Origin: a virus | Virus record (IMG/VR): IMGVR_UViG_3300008459_000083 | Coordinates: 1 to 46,995 of that record | DNA length: 46,995 nucleotides | Strand: one strand, 5' to 3' | Program-made: the position numbers and the translations under genes | In this document: positions 6,323-14,858 of the stretch, piece by piece | Layout: every line of letters starts with the position of its first letter | Position numbering within the stretch: the stretch's first letter is position 1 | The notes under the pieces: generated by a model | Database searches by the model: none | What the model saw: the letters and a program-made list of their open reading frames with translations, nothing else | Told to the model about the DNA's origin: nothing

Positions 6323-8005
6323 ATGCCATACATTATTGAAAACGGTGTTACACGTTTTGTGACCAAGGAAGAAATTGATGCCTATAACAAGGCAAATCCT
6401 GTGACCCCACCGTTCAGAGAATCTTCTGCCACACCCGCAGGTGGCAAAATTACTAATGTTACCCCTAACCAAGCAGAAATTGACAACCAAAAAATAACAG
6501 TAGAAAACGGCCAGGGCTCATTGAGGGATCGTGAGCAGGCATTGGCGCAGGCTCGAGCAAGTGGTGCATCTGCAACAACAATAGCAGAACTACAACAAAA
6601 TGTTGAAAATCAACAAAGAGCAAATGCTATCAGCGAAGAAACTTTAGCATCCTTGCAGGGTCAGGTGCCACAACAATTTCTTGTGCCCAACACTACTAAT
6701 ACCAGCCCTGATCAACCTTTGCCAGAAACATCACAACCGTATTCTGCCTTGGTAGGTGTGCCACCGGGAGCTGATCCAGAGTTTCCAGAGACTGATGATC
6801 CGGTATTTGTGGAACAAAACGGACTCAATGTTTTGGCTGAAGATGTGCCAACTGCGGTCGGCGAAGACGATCTGGTACTGCTCAACACTGGTCAAAATCT
6901 AGGTGTAGCCGACGAAGCCGGATTTGTTGAAGATCCTGCCACAGGACTCAATGTCCTGCCCGAAGACATACCAGCAGAGGAAGCAGACAACCAATTGGTA
7001 GATCTCAACACCGGAGAAACCCTGACTGTTGACGAATTTGGATTTACTGAAAGTAGTACAGGACTCAATATCCTGCCAGAAGATCAACCTGCAGGAGAGA
7101 TCGACGGTTATCTCACAGAGTTCAGTGCCGACGGCGATCGTGTGCTGAATCCCGAACAGGTTACCGTGGCCCAAGAACAGGCCTCGACTGAATTCACAGC
7201 ACGACAAAGAGCCCGTCAACAACAGGCCATTGCCAGCCAACGACGACAGATCAACAACGGTGACTGGCGTGTGCGTATCAGGCTGGCACCGCAAAGCACG
7301 TATCTGTACAATGCACCACAACCGGGCATACTGCAACCACTCACAGTGACCGATGGTGTAATATTCCCCTACACTCCTACCATCAGCACAGCCTACAAGG
7401 CCAATTATGCACCCTACGACCTTACACACAGCAACTACAAGGGATACTTTTATCAAAGCAGCAACGTGGACCCAATCACGGTCACTGGTACGTTTACTGC
7501 CCAGGACACGGCCGAAGCCAACTATTTGTTGGCAGTGATAACTTTTTTCAAATCAGCTACCAAGATGTTCTACGGGCAAGATGCCGAGCGTGGCGCACCA
7601 CCCCCCTTGGTATATTTCACTGGGCTGGGCGAATATCAGTTTAACGAACACCCGTGCCTGATACAGAATTTTACATATACCTTGCCCGCAGAGGTGGATT
7701 ACATACGTGCCGGCAGCCCAGGCAACATAGGAACCAACCTGACCACCAATAGAGATCGCCAAAGCGTGGCCACCAATGGTGTGTTTGGCAGCCTAAACAG
7801 ATTGGCCACGGCTTTCTTGACCAAGGGAGCCATACCCAATACACCAGCGCCACCCACGCTGGGGCTGAATCGTCCTACCTACGTGCCTACCAAGATGGAA
7901 ATCTCAGTGACCATGTTGCCAACACAGAGTCGTCAACAGGTCAGCAAACAGTTCAGCGTCAAGGAATTTGCCAATGGTAACTTGATCAAAGGAGGATTTT
8001 GGTAA
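6323..8005 (+). CDS. gp48: baseplate tail-tube cap protein, gp48/gp54-like, with repeated acidic N-terminal linker
   Basis: This 560-residue protein is the first gene of the virion block. Residues 1-310 are low-complexity and Q/A/E/D-rich, probably disordered, and carry three copies of a GLN-(V/I)-L-(A/P)-ED motif (DNA at 6821, 6944, 7061). The folded part (about 310-560) starts with WRVRIRLAP and contains FPYTPTISTAYKANYAPY, ITVTGTFTAQDTAEANYLL, FFKSATKMFYG and PPPLVYFTGLGEYQFNEHP. These match, from memory, the tube-like domain of gp48/gp54 baseplate proteins of marine T4-like phages, which cap the baseplate and start tube assembly. Its TAA overlaps the next ATG. Whether it is the gp48 or gp54 equivalent cannot be settled by eye. 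Confidence 0.7.
   Translation: MPYIIENGVTRFVTKEEIDAYNKANPVTPPFRESSATPAGGKITNVTPNQAEIDNQKITVENGQGSLRDREQALAQARASGASATTIAELQQNVENQQRANAISEETLASLQGQVPQQFLVPNTTNTSPDQPLPETSQPYSALVGVPPGADPEFPETDDPVFVEQNGLNVLAEDVPTAVGEDDLVLLNTGQNLGVADEAGFVEDPATGLNVLPEDIPAEEADNQLVDLNTGETLTVDEFGFTESSTGLNILPEDQPAGEIDGYLTEFSADGDRVLNPEQVTVAQEQASTEFTARQRARQQQAIASQRRQINNGDWRVRIRLAPQSTYLYNAPQPGILQPLTVTDGVIFPYTPTISTAYKANYAPYDLTHSNYKGYFYQSSNVDPITVTGTFTAQDTAEANYLLAVITFFKSATKMFYGQDAERGAPPPLVYFTGLGEYQFNEHPCLIQNFTYTLPAEVDYIRAGSPGNIGTNLTTNRDRQSVATNGVFGSLNRLATAFLTKGAIPNTPAPPTLGLNRPTYVPTKMEISVTMLPTQSRQQVSKQFSVKEFANGNLIKGGFW
7988..7995 (+). promoter_or_regulatory. ribosome binding site for the gp53-like gene
   Basis: AAAGGAGG is the strongest Shine-Dalgarno sequence in the region. 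It is 9 bases before ATG 8005 but only 3 before an in-frame TTG at 7999, so ATG 8005 is the start. It lies within the last codons of the upstream gene. Confidence 0.75.
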
Positions 8006-8304
8006 TGGCCAATTACACATCAACCAGTCCTTATTTTCAAACTGGATACAGTCAATTTTTCTTGGATGTCATGGTCAATCGTGCCATACCCAAACAACCC
8101 GATGACCGCTTGTTCAAGATCAATCAAACTTATCAATACAGACCAGACTTGTTGGCCTTTGACTTGTATGACACACCGAATCTTTGGTGGGTGTTTTATC
8201 AACGCAATCCCAATACCCTGACCAAGCCCCCTTTGGATTTCGTAGCCGAAACAGTGATATACCTGCCCAAGATTACCACATTAAGAACTGTGTTGGGATT
8301 CTAA
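8005..8304 (+). CDS. gp53: baseplate wedge protein, gp53-like
   Basis: This 99-residue protein has the gp53/LysM-like pattern: RPDLLAFDLYDTPNLWWVFY, then NPNTLTKPPLDFVAETVIYLP, in which a short globular domain ends with a P-x-D-x-(6)-IYLP strand. In T4, gp53 joins neighbouring baseplate wedges. T4 gp53 is about twice as long (196), so this is a minimal form, as in other marine relatives I recall. The start is ATG 8005, overlapping the previous stop as TAATG. The next gene starts one base after its stop. Confidence is good from motif plus position. Confidence 0.75.
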   Translation: MANYTSTSPYFQTGYSQFFLDVMVNRAIPKQPDDRLFKINQTYQYRPDLLAFDLYDTPNLWWVFYQRNPNTLTKPPLDFVAETVIYLPKITTLRTVLGF

Positions 8305-8305
8305 C

Positions 8306-11275
8306 ATGACTACAAACGCTGCAGAACTCAGAGCCGAAGCACTTAAACTCCGAGATGAGGCTGTGGCTTTGTCTTTGCAATCAAATGAATTAGGCACCAG
8401 TAACTTCGCCCTATCCCGACAATTGATTGCACAAGCAAAGGCTAAACTAGACCAAGCCGATGCTCTTGCACGCCAGGCAAATTTGTCAGAAAACAGCGGC
8501 GGAACAGCCAGCTCTGGACAAGTGACTGCTGAAGAACAGCGTGCCAGATCCGACAATGCCGCAGTACAAAATCCTCCACCGGCAGCGGTTGACGACGATG
8601 GCTTTGTACAAAGCAGCACCGGACTCAATGTTCTTCCCGAAGACGAAATTGAATTTGGCACCGACGGACGCATAAGAACCACCGAAGAAACACAATCAAC
8701 TCCGCCCGCACCCCCACAACCATTTGCCTCTCCTGGAGACGAAGATGCTCAACAAGTACCATTTGCACCCACACAAGGAGGAGTAGGAGCCAGAAGTGAT
8801 GACAGCGGCACAGCTACAAAAAATTCCACTCGTGCAGAAATTGACAATGTGTTTAATCGTGGTGTTACGCCGCAAGCCAATGTGTTGGATCAATATGCCA
8901 GTTATACCTATACAGCATCCTTGTATTTGACAAGCCCAGAAGAATACAAAACCTTGATCAGTCAAAAGAAAAAAGTATTTCCAGGCAAACAACTGTTGAT
9001 ACAAAGTGGTGGTGCTCCTATTGCTGGAAGAAACACTTATTTCAGCAATGACTATTACATAGACAAAATTCAAATCAATTCTACCATACAGGGCAAAGGC
9101 AGCAATGCGGCCCACAATGCCAATAACATAACACTGACAGTGATCGAGCCCAACGGAATCACGCTCATACCCAACCTCGACAAGGCTGTCCAGGAATATC
9201 TGGGCACACCAGAAAAGAAAAAAACCAATTTTACTTCACCCATATACTTGCTGATCATCAGATTTTATGGCTACGATGACCAAGGAAATTTAGTTCGTGG
9301 CGGAGCACCAAATGGCATTCAAAATACTGGATCAGGAGATACCTCGGCGTCTGATAGTCAGGCAAGCAGCGGCGGCGCTTTTGTTGAAAAATTTTATCCA
9401 TTGGCCATCAGTGCAATTGATTTTAAAGTGGCCAACAAATTGGTTGAATATGAAATCAAGGCTGCCAGTCCCAGTTATCTGGTGGCCACTGGCAGCAACC
9501 GAGGTACCATACCTTACAACGTGGAAATAGGTGGAATCACAGTCAAAGATGCATTGACTGGCCCCACCGTGATTGCGCCAACCAGGGGAACAACCACTGG
9601 AGGATTCACCAATGATGAGTTGAATCAGCGTGCCCGATCCCAGGGTGTATTTGCCGAAGGCGATGAACCAAATCCAGATACCTTGCCACCAGCTCCGCCC
9701 AATGCAGCAACAGCACCCAATTCCAAGTTGACCATCCGACAAGGACTACTGACTGCCCTCAATCAATATCAAGAAGACCTAGTCCGGGCCGGGGTGTACA
9801 CTTTTCCAGATACTTACAGTATAGAATTTATAAATGCCAGTCTGGAACAAGCCAAGATACAAGTTAAAAATCCCGATAAAAATCGCGGAAGCCCACCAGT
9901 CGGAGGCACAGCCGCTGATCAAAAAAATCCAGACAAACAAAGTTACGATCCTACCAGCCGTATCATCAGTGTCACTGCGGGCACACAGATTGTGCAATTT
10001 ATAGATCAGGTTTTGAAAAACAGCACATACATCACGGATCAAGCTCTGGTACGTATTGGTGAACAGACCGGCAAACAAGAACCCAATGGCACTCCGGGAA
10101 AAAATGTAGCATGGTACAAGATTGGTTTGCAGGCCGTACCAAAACCTAAGAAATATGATCCCAAAAGAAATGACTTTGCCTACGATATCAAATATGTCAT
10201 TAGCATTTATAAATTGAGTGATCTTGTAAGCACCTATTTCCAGGTGCCCACATACAACGGAGTCCACAAACAGTATAATTATTGGTTCACTGGCGAAAAC
10301 ACACAAGTGATCAGTTATGAACAAACATACAATGCCTTGTACACAGCCGTAATGAGTGGTAGCCCTGGCCAATTTGGCGGCACAATAGTAAATGACGCTA
10401 TCAAGGCCAATTTCCAGCCCCGGAGTGGAGAAAGCAGCCAGGGAGCTGCTGGTCGTGTCAATGAAATCAGTGCCAACGCTGCTGACTACCTTTTCAATCC
10501 AAGTAACCTGGCCAATGCCACCTTGCAAATAGTTGGAGATCCTGCTTGGTTACAACAAGGGGAAGCATTTGCCATTCCTGGCAAGGCTGGATTTGAATTC
10601 AATCCATTCCTGGCCGATGGCACTATTAATTTTGATTCTCAACAGATCTTGTTTGAAATCTTGATCAATACTCCTGCCGACTATGACCTAGACACAGGCA
10701 TCATTGACCCAAATACTCGTACCACAGTGTTTGAAAATCAAAAGCGACCCGGAGCCACACGACAAAGTTATGTTTACAATGCCACACAATGTGTGAGCGA
10801 GTTCAACAAAGGAAAATTTACACAAACTCTCAAAGGAACTTTGTTGACCTATTTGCCAGATCAAACATTCAAAGAACAACAAGCTCTGGGTCGTCCTGCA
10901 ACTCCCAACACAAACACTGCCAATATCAATGTGAGAACACTCAATAGTAGTGCGGATGTAAGAGAAAACAACAACTCCAATCAGCCCGACAACGAATGGA
11001 CCAATGTCAATGGAATCAATGTATTGACAGCAGATTTGCCTGGGGAAACAACAGATGAGGAAGTTCCAATCAGTCTGAATTCACCGCAACCACAACCAGC
11101 TCCAGAACCGCCGACCTCTGACGGCGACATCGATGTGTTTGCAGGATTGTCAGAAGATCAGCGACCATCCGCACCACCCAACGCTGGCGACATCGATGTG
11201 TTTGCAGGATTGTCAGACGACCAACAAACAGCCGGCGTAAATAGTCAGTCACAACTAATGGATAGAGAAGCATAA
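8306..11275 (+). CDS. large baseplate hub-like structural protein
   Basis: This 989-residue protein sits where the hub (gp27-type) would be, directly before the gp5-like spike. It begins with an alanine-rich coiled helix (about 1-60), then a disordered acidic linker with a GLNVLPED motif (DNA 8621). The folded centre (about 190-860) includes YTYTASLYLTSPEEYKTLI, a strand-rich LIIRFYGYDDQGN segment, FYPLAISAIDFKVANKLVEY, ISVTAGTQIVQFIDQVLKN and a KYDPKRNDFAYDIKYVISIY strand pair. The tail (about 890-989) is again disordered, with a second GLN-like motif (GINVLTADLP) and two copies of GDIDVFAGLS. Large proteins of this kind occur between gp53 and gp5 in marine T4-like phages, as I recall. Its stop overlaps the next ATG. 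The hub role is inferred from order. Confidence 0.6.
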   Translation: MTTNAAELRAEALKLRDEAVALSLQSNELGTSNFALSRQLIAQAKAKLDQADALARQANLSENSGGTASSGQVTAEEQRARSDNAAVQNPPPAAVDDDGFVQSSTGLNVLPEDEIEFGTDGRIRTTEETQSTPPAPPQPFASPGDEDAQQVPFAPTQGGVGARSDDSGTATKNSTRAEIDNVFNRGVTPQANVLDQYASYTYTASLYLTSPEEYKTLISQKKKVFPGKQLLIQSGGAPIAGRNTYFSNDYYIDKIQINSTIQGKGSNAAHNANNITLTVIEPNGITLIPNLDKAVQEYLGTPEKKKTNFTSPIYLLIIRFYGYDDQGNLVRGGAPNGIQNTGSGDTSASDSQASSGGAFVEKFYPLAISAIDFKVANKLVEYEIKAASPSYLVATGSNRGTIPYNVEIGGITVKDALTGPTVIAPTRGTTTGGFTNDELNQRARSQGVFAEGDEPNPDTLPPAPPNAATAPNSKLTIRQGLLTALNQYQEDLVRAGVYTFPDTYSIEFINASLEQAKIQVKNPDKNRGSPPVGGTAADQKNPDKQSYDPTSRIISVTAGTQIVQFIDQVLKNSTYITDQALVRIGEQTGKQEPNGTPGKNVAWYKIGLQAVPKPKKYDPKRNDFAYDIKYVISIYKLSDLVSTYFQVPTYNGVHKQYNYWFTGENTQVISYEQTYNALYTAVMSGSPGQFGGTIVNDAIKANFQPRSGESSQGAAGRVNEISANAADYLFNPSNLANATLQIVGDPAWLQQGEAFAIPGKAGFEFNPFLADGTINFDSQQILFEILINTPADYDLDTGIIDPNTRTTVFENQKRPGATRQSYVYNATQCVSEFNKGKFTQTLKGTLLTYLPDQTFKEQQALGRPATPNTNTANINVRTLNSSADVRENNNSNQPDNEWTNVNGINVLTADLPGETTDEEVPISLNSPQPQPAPEPPTSDGDIDVFAGLSEDQRPSAPPNAGDIDVFAGLSDDQQTAGVNSQSQLMDREA
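11123..11217 (+). repeat. 32-bp exact direct repeat, 63-bp period
   Basis: A 32-base sequence at 11123-11154 recurs exactly at 11186-11217, giving a 21-residue in-frame period in the disordered C-terminus of the hub-like protein. Each copy encodes GDIDVFAGLS followed by (E/D)-DQ. The exact DNA identity points to a recent duplication or conversion. Confidence 0.85.
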
Positions 11276-12813
11276 TGGCAGAGAACGTACAACGCAGTAG
11301 AGGCCGTCCCCAGGGATACAAATTTGATCGCGGCGGTACTCCTGCGGAAATGGGTCCTTACATTGGCATTGTGGTCAACAACATAGACAACACTCGCAGC
11401 GGCCGGTTGCAGGTTTACATTGATCAATTTGGAGCTGTGACCGGAGACGGCTTGCCAAATTTAACAGATCCCAGCTTGTGGAGAACTGTGAGCTATTGTC
11501 CGCCATTTTATGGGGCTACACCCAGGTCTGGAACCAGCGCCGGCACCGGAACCTATGTTCCAGGTAATCAACAAAGCTACGGCATGTGGTTTACTCCGCC
11601 AGATCTGGGCACACAAGTTTTATGTTTTTTTGTAGCAGGAGATCCTTCACAGGGCTACTATGTGGGGTGCATACCAGAACAAGGAATCAATCACATGATT
11701 CCAGCCATTGGTAGTGTGCCCAATTCAGAAGCACAAACACAAAATGCCAATCAGCAAACATATTTTGCTGGAGCCTCTTTGTTGCCAGTGACTGAAATTA
11801 ACAATGCCCCTGAAAATACTGCCATCAGCGAAAATCCCAAATTCTTTGATCAGAAAAAACCAGTTCACAGTTATGTGGCAGCAATACTGTTTCAGCAAGG
11901 CCTGACCAACGATCCCTTGCGTGGTCCTATTGCATCCAGCAGCCAACGGGAAAGTCCCAGCAACTGTTATGGTATCAGCACACCGGGCCGGGCCATATAT
12001 GCTGGCGGGTTGCAGGACAACAATGCTACTCAACAGTTGGACAATCAAAAACCTCAAGACGTGGCTGTGATTGGTCGCAGAGGTGGACACACTTTTGTCA
12101 TGGACGATGGCGATCTTGAAGGCAATGATAATTTGATTCGTATTAGAACTGCCAAAGGTCATCAAATTACCATGAGTGACGATGGCAACTGTTTTTACAT
12201 CTGCCATGCCAACGGACAGACCTGGATTGAATTAGGGCAAGAAGGCACCCTGGATGTGTTTACCACCAACAGCATCAACCTACGCACACAGGGCACAATA
12301 AATCTGCACGCCGACGAAGACATCAACATGTATGCTGGTCGAAACATCAACGTCAAAAGCCAACAAAACACCAATCTCCAAAGTGATCAAGACATCAGCC
12401 TGGGCAGCAAAAAAGATCTGACCATGTTCAGTGGCGCCAATATTGGCATCAAGTCCACAGGAACTCTGGCTCTCAAAAGCAAACAGGGCAGTTGGGACGG
12501 TGGTAGCACTCTAAGTTTCAAAGGCGGAATTCTGCACCTCAATGGCGGCCCCACATACCCGGTCAACGACGTCAGGGGTCTGACCAAATATCTCAATCCT
12601 GACGTGGAATTCAATAACAGCACCGGGTGGCAGGTCAGCACCACCGGCACCGAAAGCATTGTTACTCGAGCACCCACACACGAGCCTTATCCTTATCACA
12701 ACCAAGGTGTGGCAGTGAGTGTGACTTTAGAACAAGGTCAACCCACACCACCTCCGGCTGCTCCAACCGTGCCAGCCGGGGTAGCAATCACAAAAACTGC
12801 AGGCCCAACATAA
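11275..12813 (+). CDS. gp5: baseplate central spike, gp5-like (OB-fold plus beta-helix, no lysozyme)
   Basis: This 512-residue protein has the gp5/VgrG plan. An OB-fold-like N-terminal region starts with YIGIVVNNIDNTRSGRLQVYI (about 24-44) and includes GYYVGCIP. A middle section (about 250-330) holds HTFVMDDGD and IRIRTAKGHQITM, the usual lead-in to the spike. A repeated beta-helix runs about 335-415, with alternating units such as INLHADEDINMYAGRNINV. The end has a conserved THEPYPYHNQGV segment and a proline-rich tail. T4 gp5 has a lysozyme domain between the OB-fold and the helix; I see no lysozyme motif, so wall digestion is probably done by another protein. It would form the trimeric needle. 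Both junctions are tight. Confidence 0.85.
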   Translation: MAENVQRSRGRPQGYKFDRGGTPAEMGPYIGIVVNNIDNTRSGRLQVYIDQFGAVTGDGLPNLTDPSLWRTVSYCPPFYGATPRSGTSAGTGTYVPGNQQSYGMWFTPPDLGTQVLCFFVAGDPSQGYYVGCIPEQGINHMIPAIGSVPNSEAQTQNANQQTYFAGASLLPVTEINNAPENTAISENPKFFDQKKPVHSYVAAILFQQGLTNDPLRGPIASSSQRESPSNCYGISTPGRAIYAGGLQDNNATQQLDNQKPQDVAVIGRRGGHTFVMDDGDLEGNDNLIRIRTAKGHQITMSDDGNCFYICHANGQTWIELGQEGTLDVFTTNSINLRTQGTINLHADEDINMYAGRNINVKSQQNTNLQSDQDISLGSKKDLTMFSGANIGIKSTGTLALKSKQGSWDGGSTLSFKGGILHLNGGPTYPVNDVRGLTKYLNPDVEFNNSTGWQVSTTGTESIVTRAPTHEPYPYHNQGVAVSVTLEQGQPTPPPAAPTVPAGVAITKTAGPT

Positions 12814-12815
12814 TC

Positions 12816-14426
12816 ATGGCCATATTTGATTACGCATTGCCCAGCGGCAGTCAGTTTATACTAGACGCTCCTGCTGGTACCACACAGATTCAAGCTGATA
12901 GAATCTTTTATGAGCAAGTGGCTGCAGGAAGTCTAGTAGGATATCAAGCTGGTCAGACTCTGACCAGCACTGCTTTACGGATAACCAAGTTTGAACTCAG
13001 TCGTTTGGATCGTGGTACTGCTGGTGTGGATACTAATACTATACTTGGCATTGTACAAAACTTGCCTGTGGTGTCTGGCATGCCAGAACTGATCAATGTA
13101 CCAATACAAAATCCTGTGGATCAAACTGACATAGTGCTGGCTCGTGGAAATGGACTTGGACCCTCACCTGTGGGCAACCTCACAGCATTTCAAGTGCAGA
13201 CACTACAGGCACAACTGGCCAATCAAGTCGATCAGGCCAGTGATGTAATAACTCAAGAAAAAGGCATAGGCAAGTATGGGTTGACTTCTTTGCAACTAGA
13301 ACAACTGGGCTATGTCAAACCAGGAACCTGGGCAAGATTTTTGTCTAGCGACCCAGATCAGTTTGTGTCGGTCATGAACAGCCCGGGCATATGGACTGGC
13401 CAGGGCGGCATCGACAGTCTAGCTGATCTGTTGACAGACGAGTCCAGTCAAAATCTCATACAAAATCAACTCATGCAGGTATCCTATAATAATTTGCTGG
13501 CCACAGGAGTTATCAGCAACGTTCCTACGTCTACAGTTTCGTTGAGTCAAGGACAAATTTACACAGCCGCGGGATTGCAACCGCTTACTGCGTTGAATGT
13601 CTTGGGCATTGACAGCCGGATTTCAACCTCATTGCTTGGGAGATCAAACACTCTTGCTTCGGGCACAATTAATAATCTGGCAGTGGCACAAACAACCATT
13701 GGTATAACAAATCGCATCACTGGAGAGGTAGGGGCCTTGATCAACAATGCCAGCAAGTTTGGATCTGCAGCCACAGCTGCCTGGGCCAAATCCGGCGGCA
13801 TACCTAGTTTGAGTAGTCTGGCCACTGGAATTAACAATTTACCAACATTGCCAAATATCAATATCAATCAAATCACAAGTGGACTTACCAACTTGGTTCC
13901 GGGTAATCTTGGTGCACTCAAGGCAGGACTAGACAACCTTGGTAAAGCTTCGCAGTTTAGTTTGAATTTTACCAATCCTGTAAACAGTCTTTCAAATATC
14001 AATGTACAAGGATTGGCCTCAGGGGCATTAACCAGTGCTCAAGGACAACTAACCGGCGCATTGGCCAGCGCCCAGGGCCTGGCGTCTGGATCTCTCGCAC
14101 AGCTTGGCAGTTTGTTTTCCAGCGGCGGCGGAAACTTGGTGTCGGGCACGCAGATAGCAGCCGGATTTAACAACACTGTAAAACGTAGCACAGTGGACTC
14201 AGCTGTGACACGTATTTTAGGCAACAGTAAAATACCCACGCCGTCGTTTGAGTTTCCCAGCCCGTCTGTGCTGGCTGAACGTCTTGATATAACCCAGGCA
14301 CAAAATATCTTGCAAGGACTTAGACAACAAGGATCTCAGGTGTTGAACCAAGCCACTCAGTTGCAGGGACAGGCCACAAGAATTGCTGGACCAGCCACTT
14401 CGGCATTTAACCGCATCACAGGATAG
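12816..14426 (+). CDS. virion structural protein of the baseplate region (unassigned)
   Basis: This 536-residue protein starts at the ATG two bases after the gp5-like stop; the frame is open upstream, but those codons overlap gp5 and have unnatural composition. A central segment, KGIGKYGLTSLQLEQLGYVKPGTW (starting at about residue 151 and split by a turn), followed by NSPGIWTGQGGIDSLADLL, recurs in other marine T4-like structural proteins as I remember. The C-terminal half (about 270-480) is rich in G, S, A, L and N with loose repeats (ALTSAQGQLTGALASAQGL), compatible with an extended or solenoid region. No enzyme motif or signal peptide is seen. It is probably a baseplate hub or tape-associated component. 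Confidence 0.6.
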   Translation: MAIFDYALPSGSQFILDAPAGTTQIQADRIFYEQVAAGSLVGYQAGQTLTSTALRITKFELSRLDRGTAGVDTNTILGIVQNLPVVSGMPELINVPIQNPVDQTDIVLARGNGLGPSPVGNLTAFQVQTLQAQLANQVDQASDVITQEKGIGKYGLTSLQLEQLGYVKPGTWARFLSSDPDQFVSVMNSPGIWTGQGGIDSLADLLTDESSQNLIQNQLMQVSYNNLLATGVISNVPTSTVSLSQGQIYTAAGLQPLTALNVLGIDSRISTSLLGRSNTLASGTINNLAVAQTTIGITNRITGEVGALINNASKFGSAATAAWAKSGGIPSLSSLATGINNLPTLPNININQITSGLTNLVPGNLGALKAGLDNLGKASQFSLNFTNPVNSLSNINVQGLASGALTSAQGQLTGALASAQGLASGSLAQLGSLFSSGGGNLVSGTQIAAGFNNTVKRSTVDSAVTRILGNSKIPTPSFEFPSPSVLAERLDITQAQNILQGLRQQGSQVLNQATQLQGQATRIAGPATSAFNRITG

Positions 14427-14434
14427 AGTAAATA
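14427..14434 (+). promoter_or_regulatory. late-promoter motif just before gp25
   Basis: AGTAAATA begins directly after the preceding TAG stop and ends 4 bases before the gp25 ATG. The TAAATA core fits T4 late promoters, but so close a start would give little or no leader. It could be leaderless, serve downstream genes, or be chance. Confidence 0.35.
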
Positions 14435-14438
14435 CATC

Positions 14439-14813
14439 ATGCCTACTTTTATTGGATTCAACACAATCAATCAAAACAAAAAATTCACCTTGGTGGATTT
14501 TGAATTAATCAAACGTGATCTCTTGAATGCATTCAACATACGCCAGGGAGAACTAGTGGGTCGTCCAGCGTATGGCACCAGCATCTTTGATTTTGTTTTT
14601 GAAAATCAATTGCAAGAAACAGAACGTGCCTTGTTGACAGAAATACAGCGTGTGGCCGGCGGTGATCCACGTGTGTTTGTCAGCAACATAGAAATATTCC
14701 CCCAACAAAATGGTATGCTATTGCAGTTAGAAATCACAGTGGTGCCCAGCACCGATGCACAACGTTTGGCCATATTTTTTGACCAATCTCAGCGTCAGGC
14801 CAGCTTTGTTTAA
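14439..14813 (+). CDS. gp25: baseplate wedge protein gp25 (GPW/gp25 family)
   Basis: This 124-residue protein has the gp25 pattern: FTLVDFELIKRDLLNAFNI, RQGELVGRPAYGTSIFDFVF, then ALLTEIQRVAGGDPRVFVSN and a final strand pair. It is a conserved sheath-baseplate connector, shared with contractile injection systems (TssE-like), and helps trigger sheath contraction. The length is near T4 gp25 (132). The diagnostic R-x-G-E-x-x-x-(R/N)-P-x-(Y/F)-G-(T/S) segment is intact. It is followed after 45 bases by gp6, its usual partner in the wedge. Confidence 0.93.
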   Translation: MPTFIGFNTINQNKKFTLVDFELIKRDLLNAFNIRQGELVGRPAYGTSIFDFVFENQLQETERALLTEIQRVAGGDPRVFVSNIEIFPQQNGMLLQLEITVVPSTDAQRLAIFFDQSQRQASFV

Positions 14814-14832
14814 CTACGCAGTTTATTCTGTC

Positions 14833-14840
14833 CATAAATA
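14833..14840 (+). promoter_or_regulatory. late-promoter motif for gp6 and the giant gene
   Basis: CATAAATA matches the T4 late consensus at 7 of 8 bases. It is 18 bases before the gp6 ATG, leaving a short leader with a weak TTGGAAA ribosome site. It is in the only true gap between gp25 and gp6. Confidence 0.6.
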
Positions 14841-14858
14841 ATAGAAATTGGAAAAACC

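Noticed and set aside
6899-7456. 185-residue minus-strand frame inside the gp48-like gene
   Set aside because: It mirrors the repeated linker DNA of the sense gene and has no recognisable domain or start signal.
9779-10528. 249-residue minus-strand frame inside the hub-like gene
   Set aside because: It is antisense to a well-supported coding region, has no ribosome site and an unlikely composition rich in I, F, C and V.
12627-12815. Upstream extension of the 12816 gene into gp5
   Set aside because: The first 63 codons overlap gp5 in another frame and are His/Arg/Ser-rich; the ATG two bases after the gp5 stop fits the pattern of the block.
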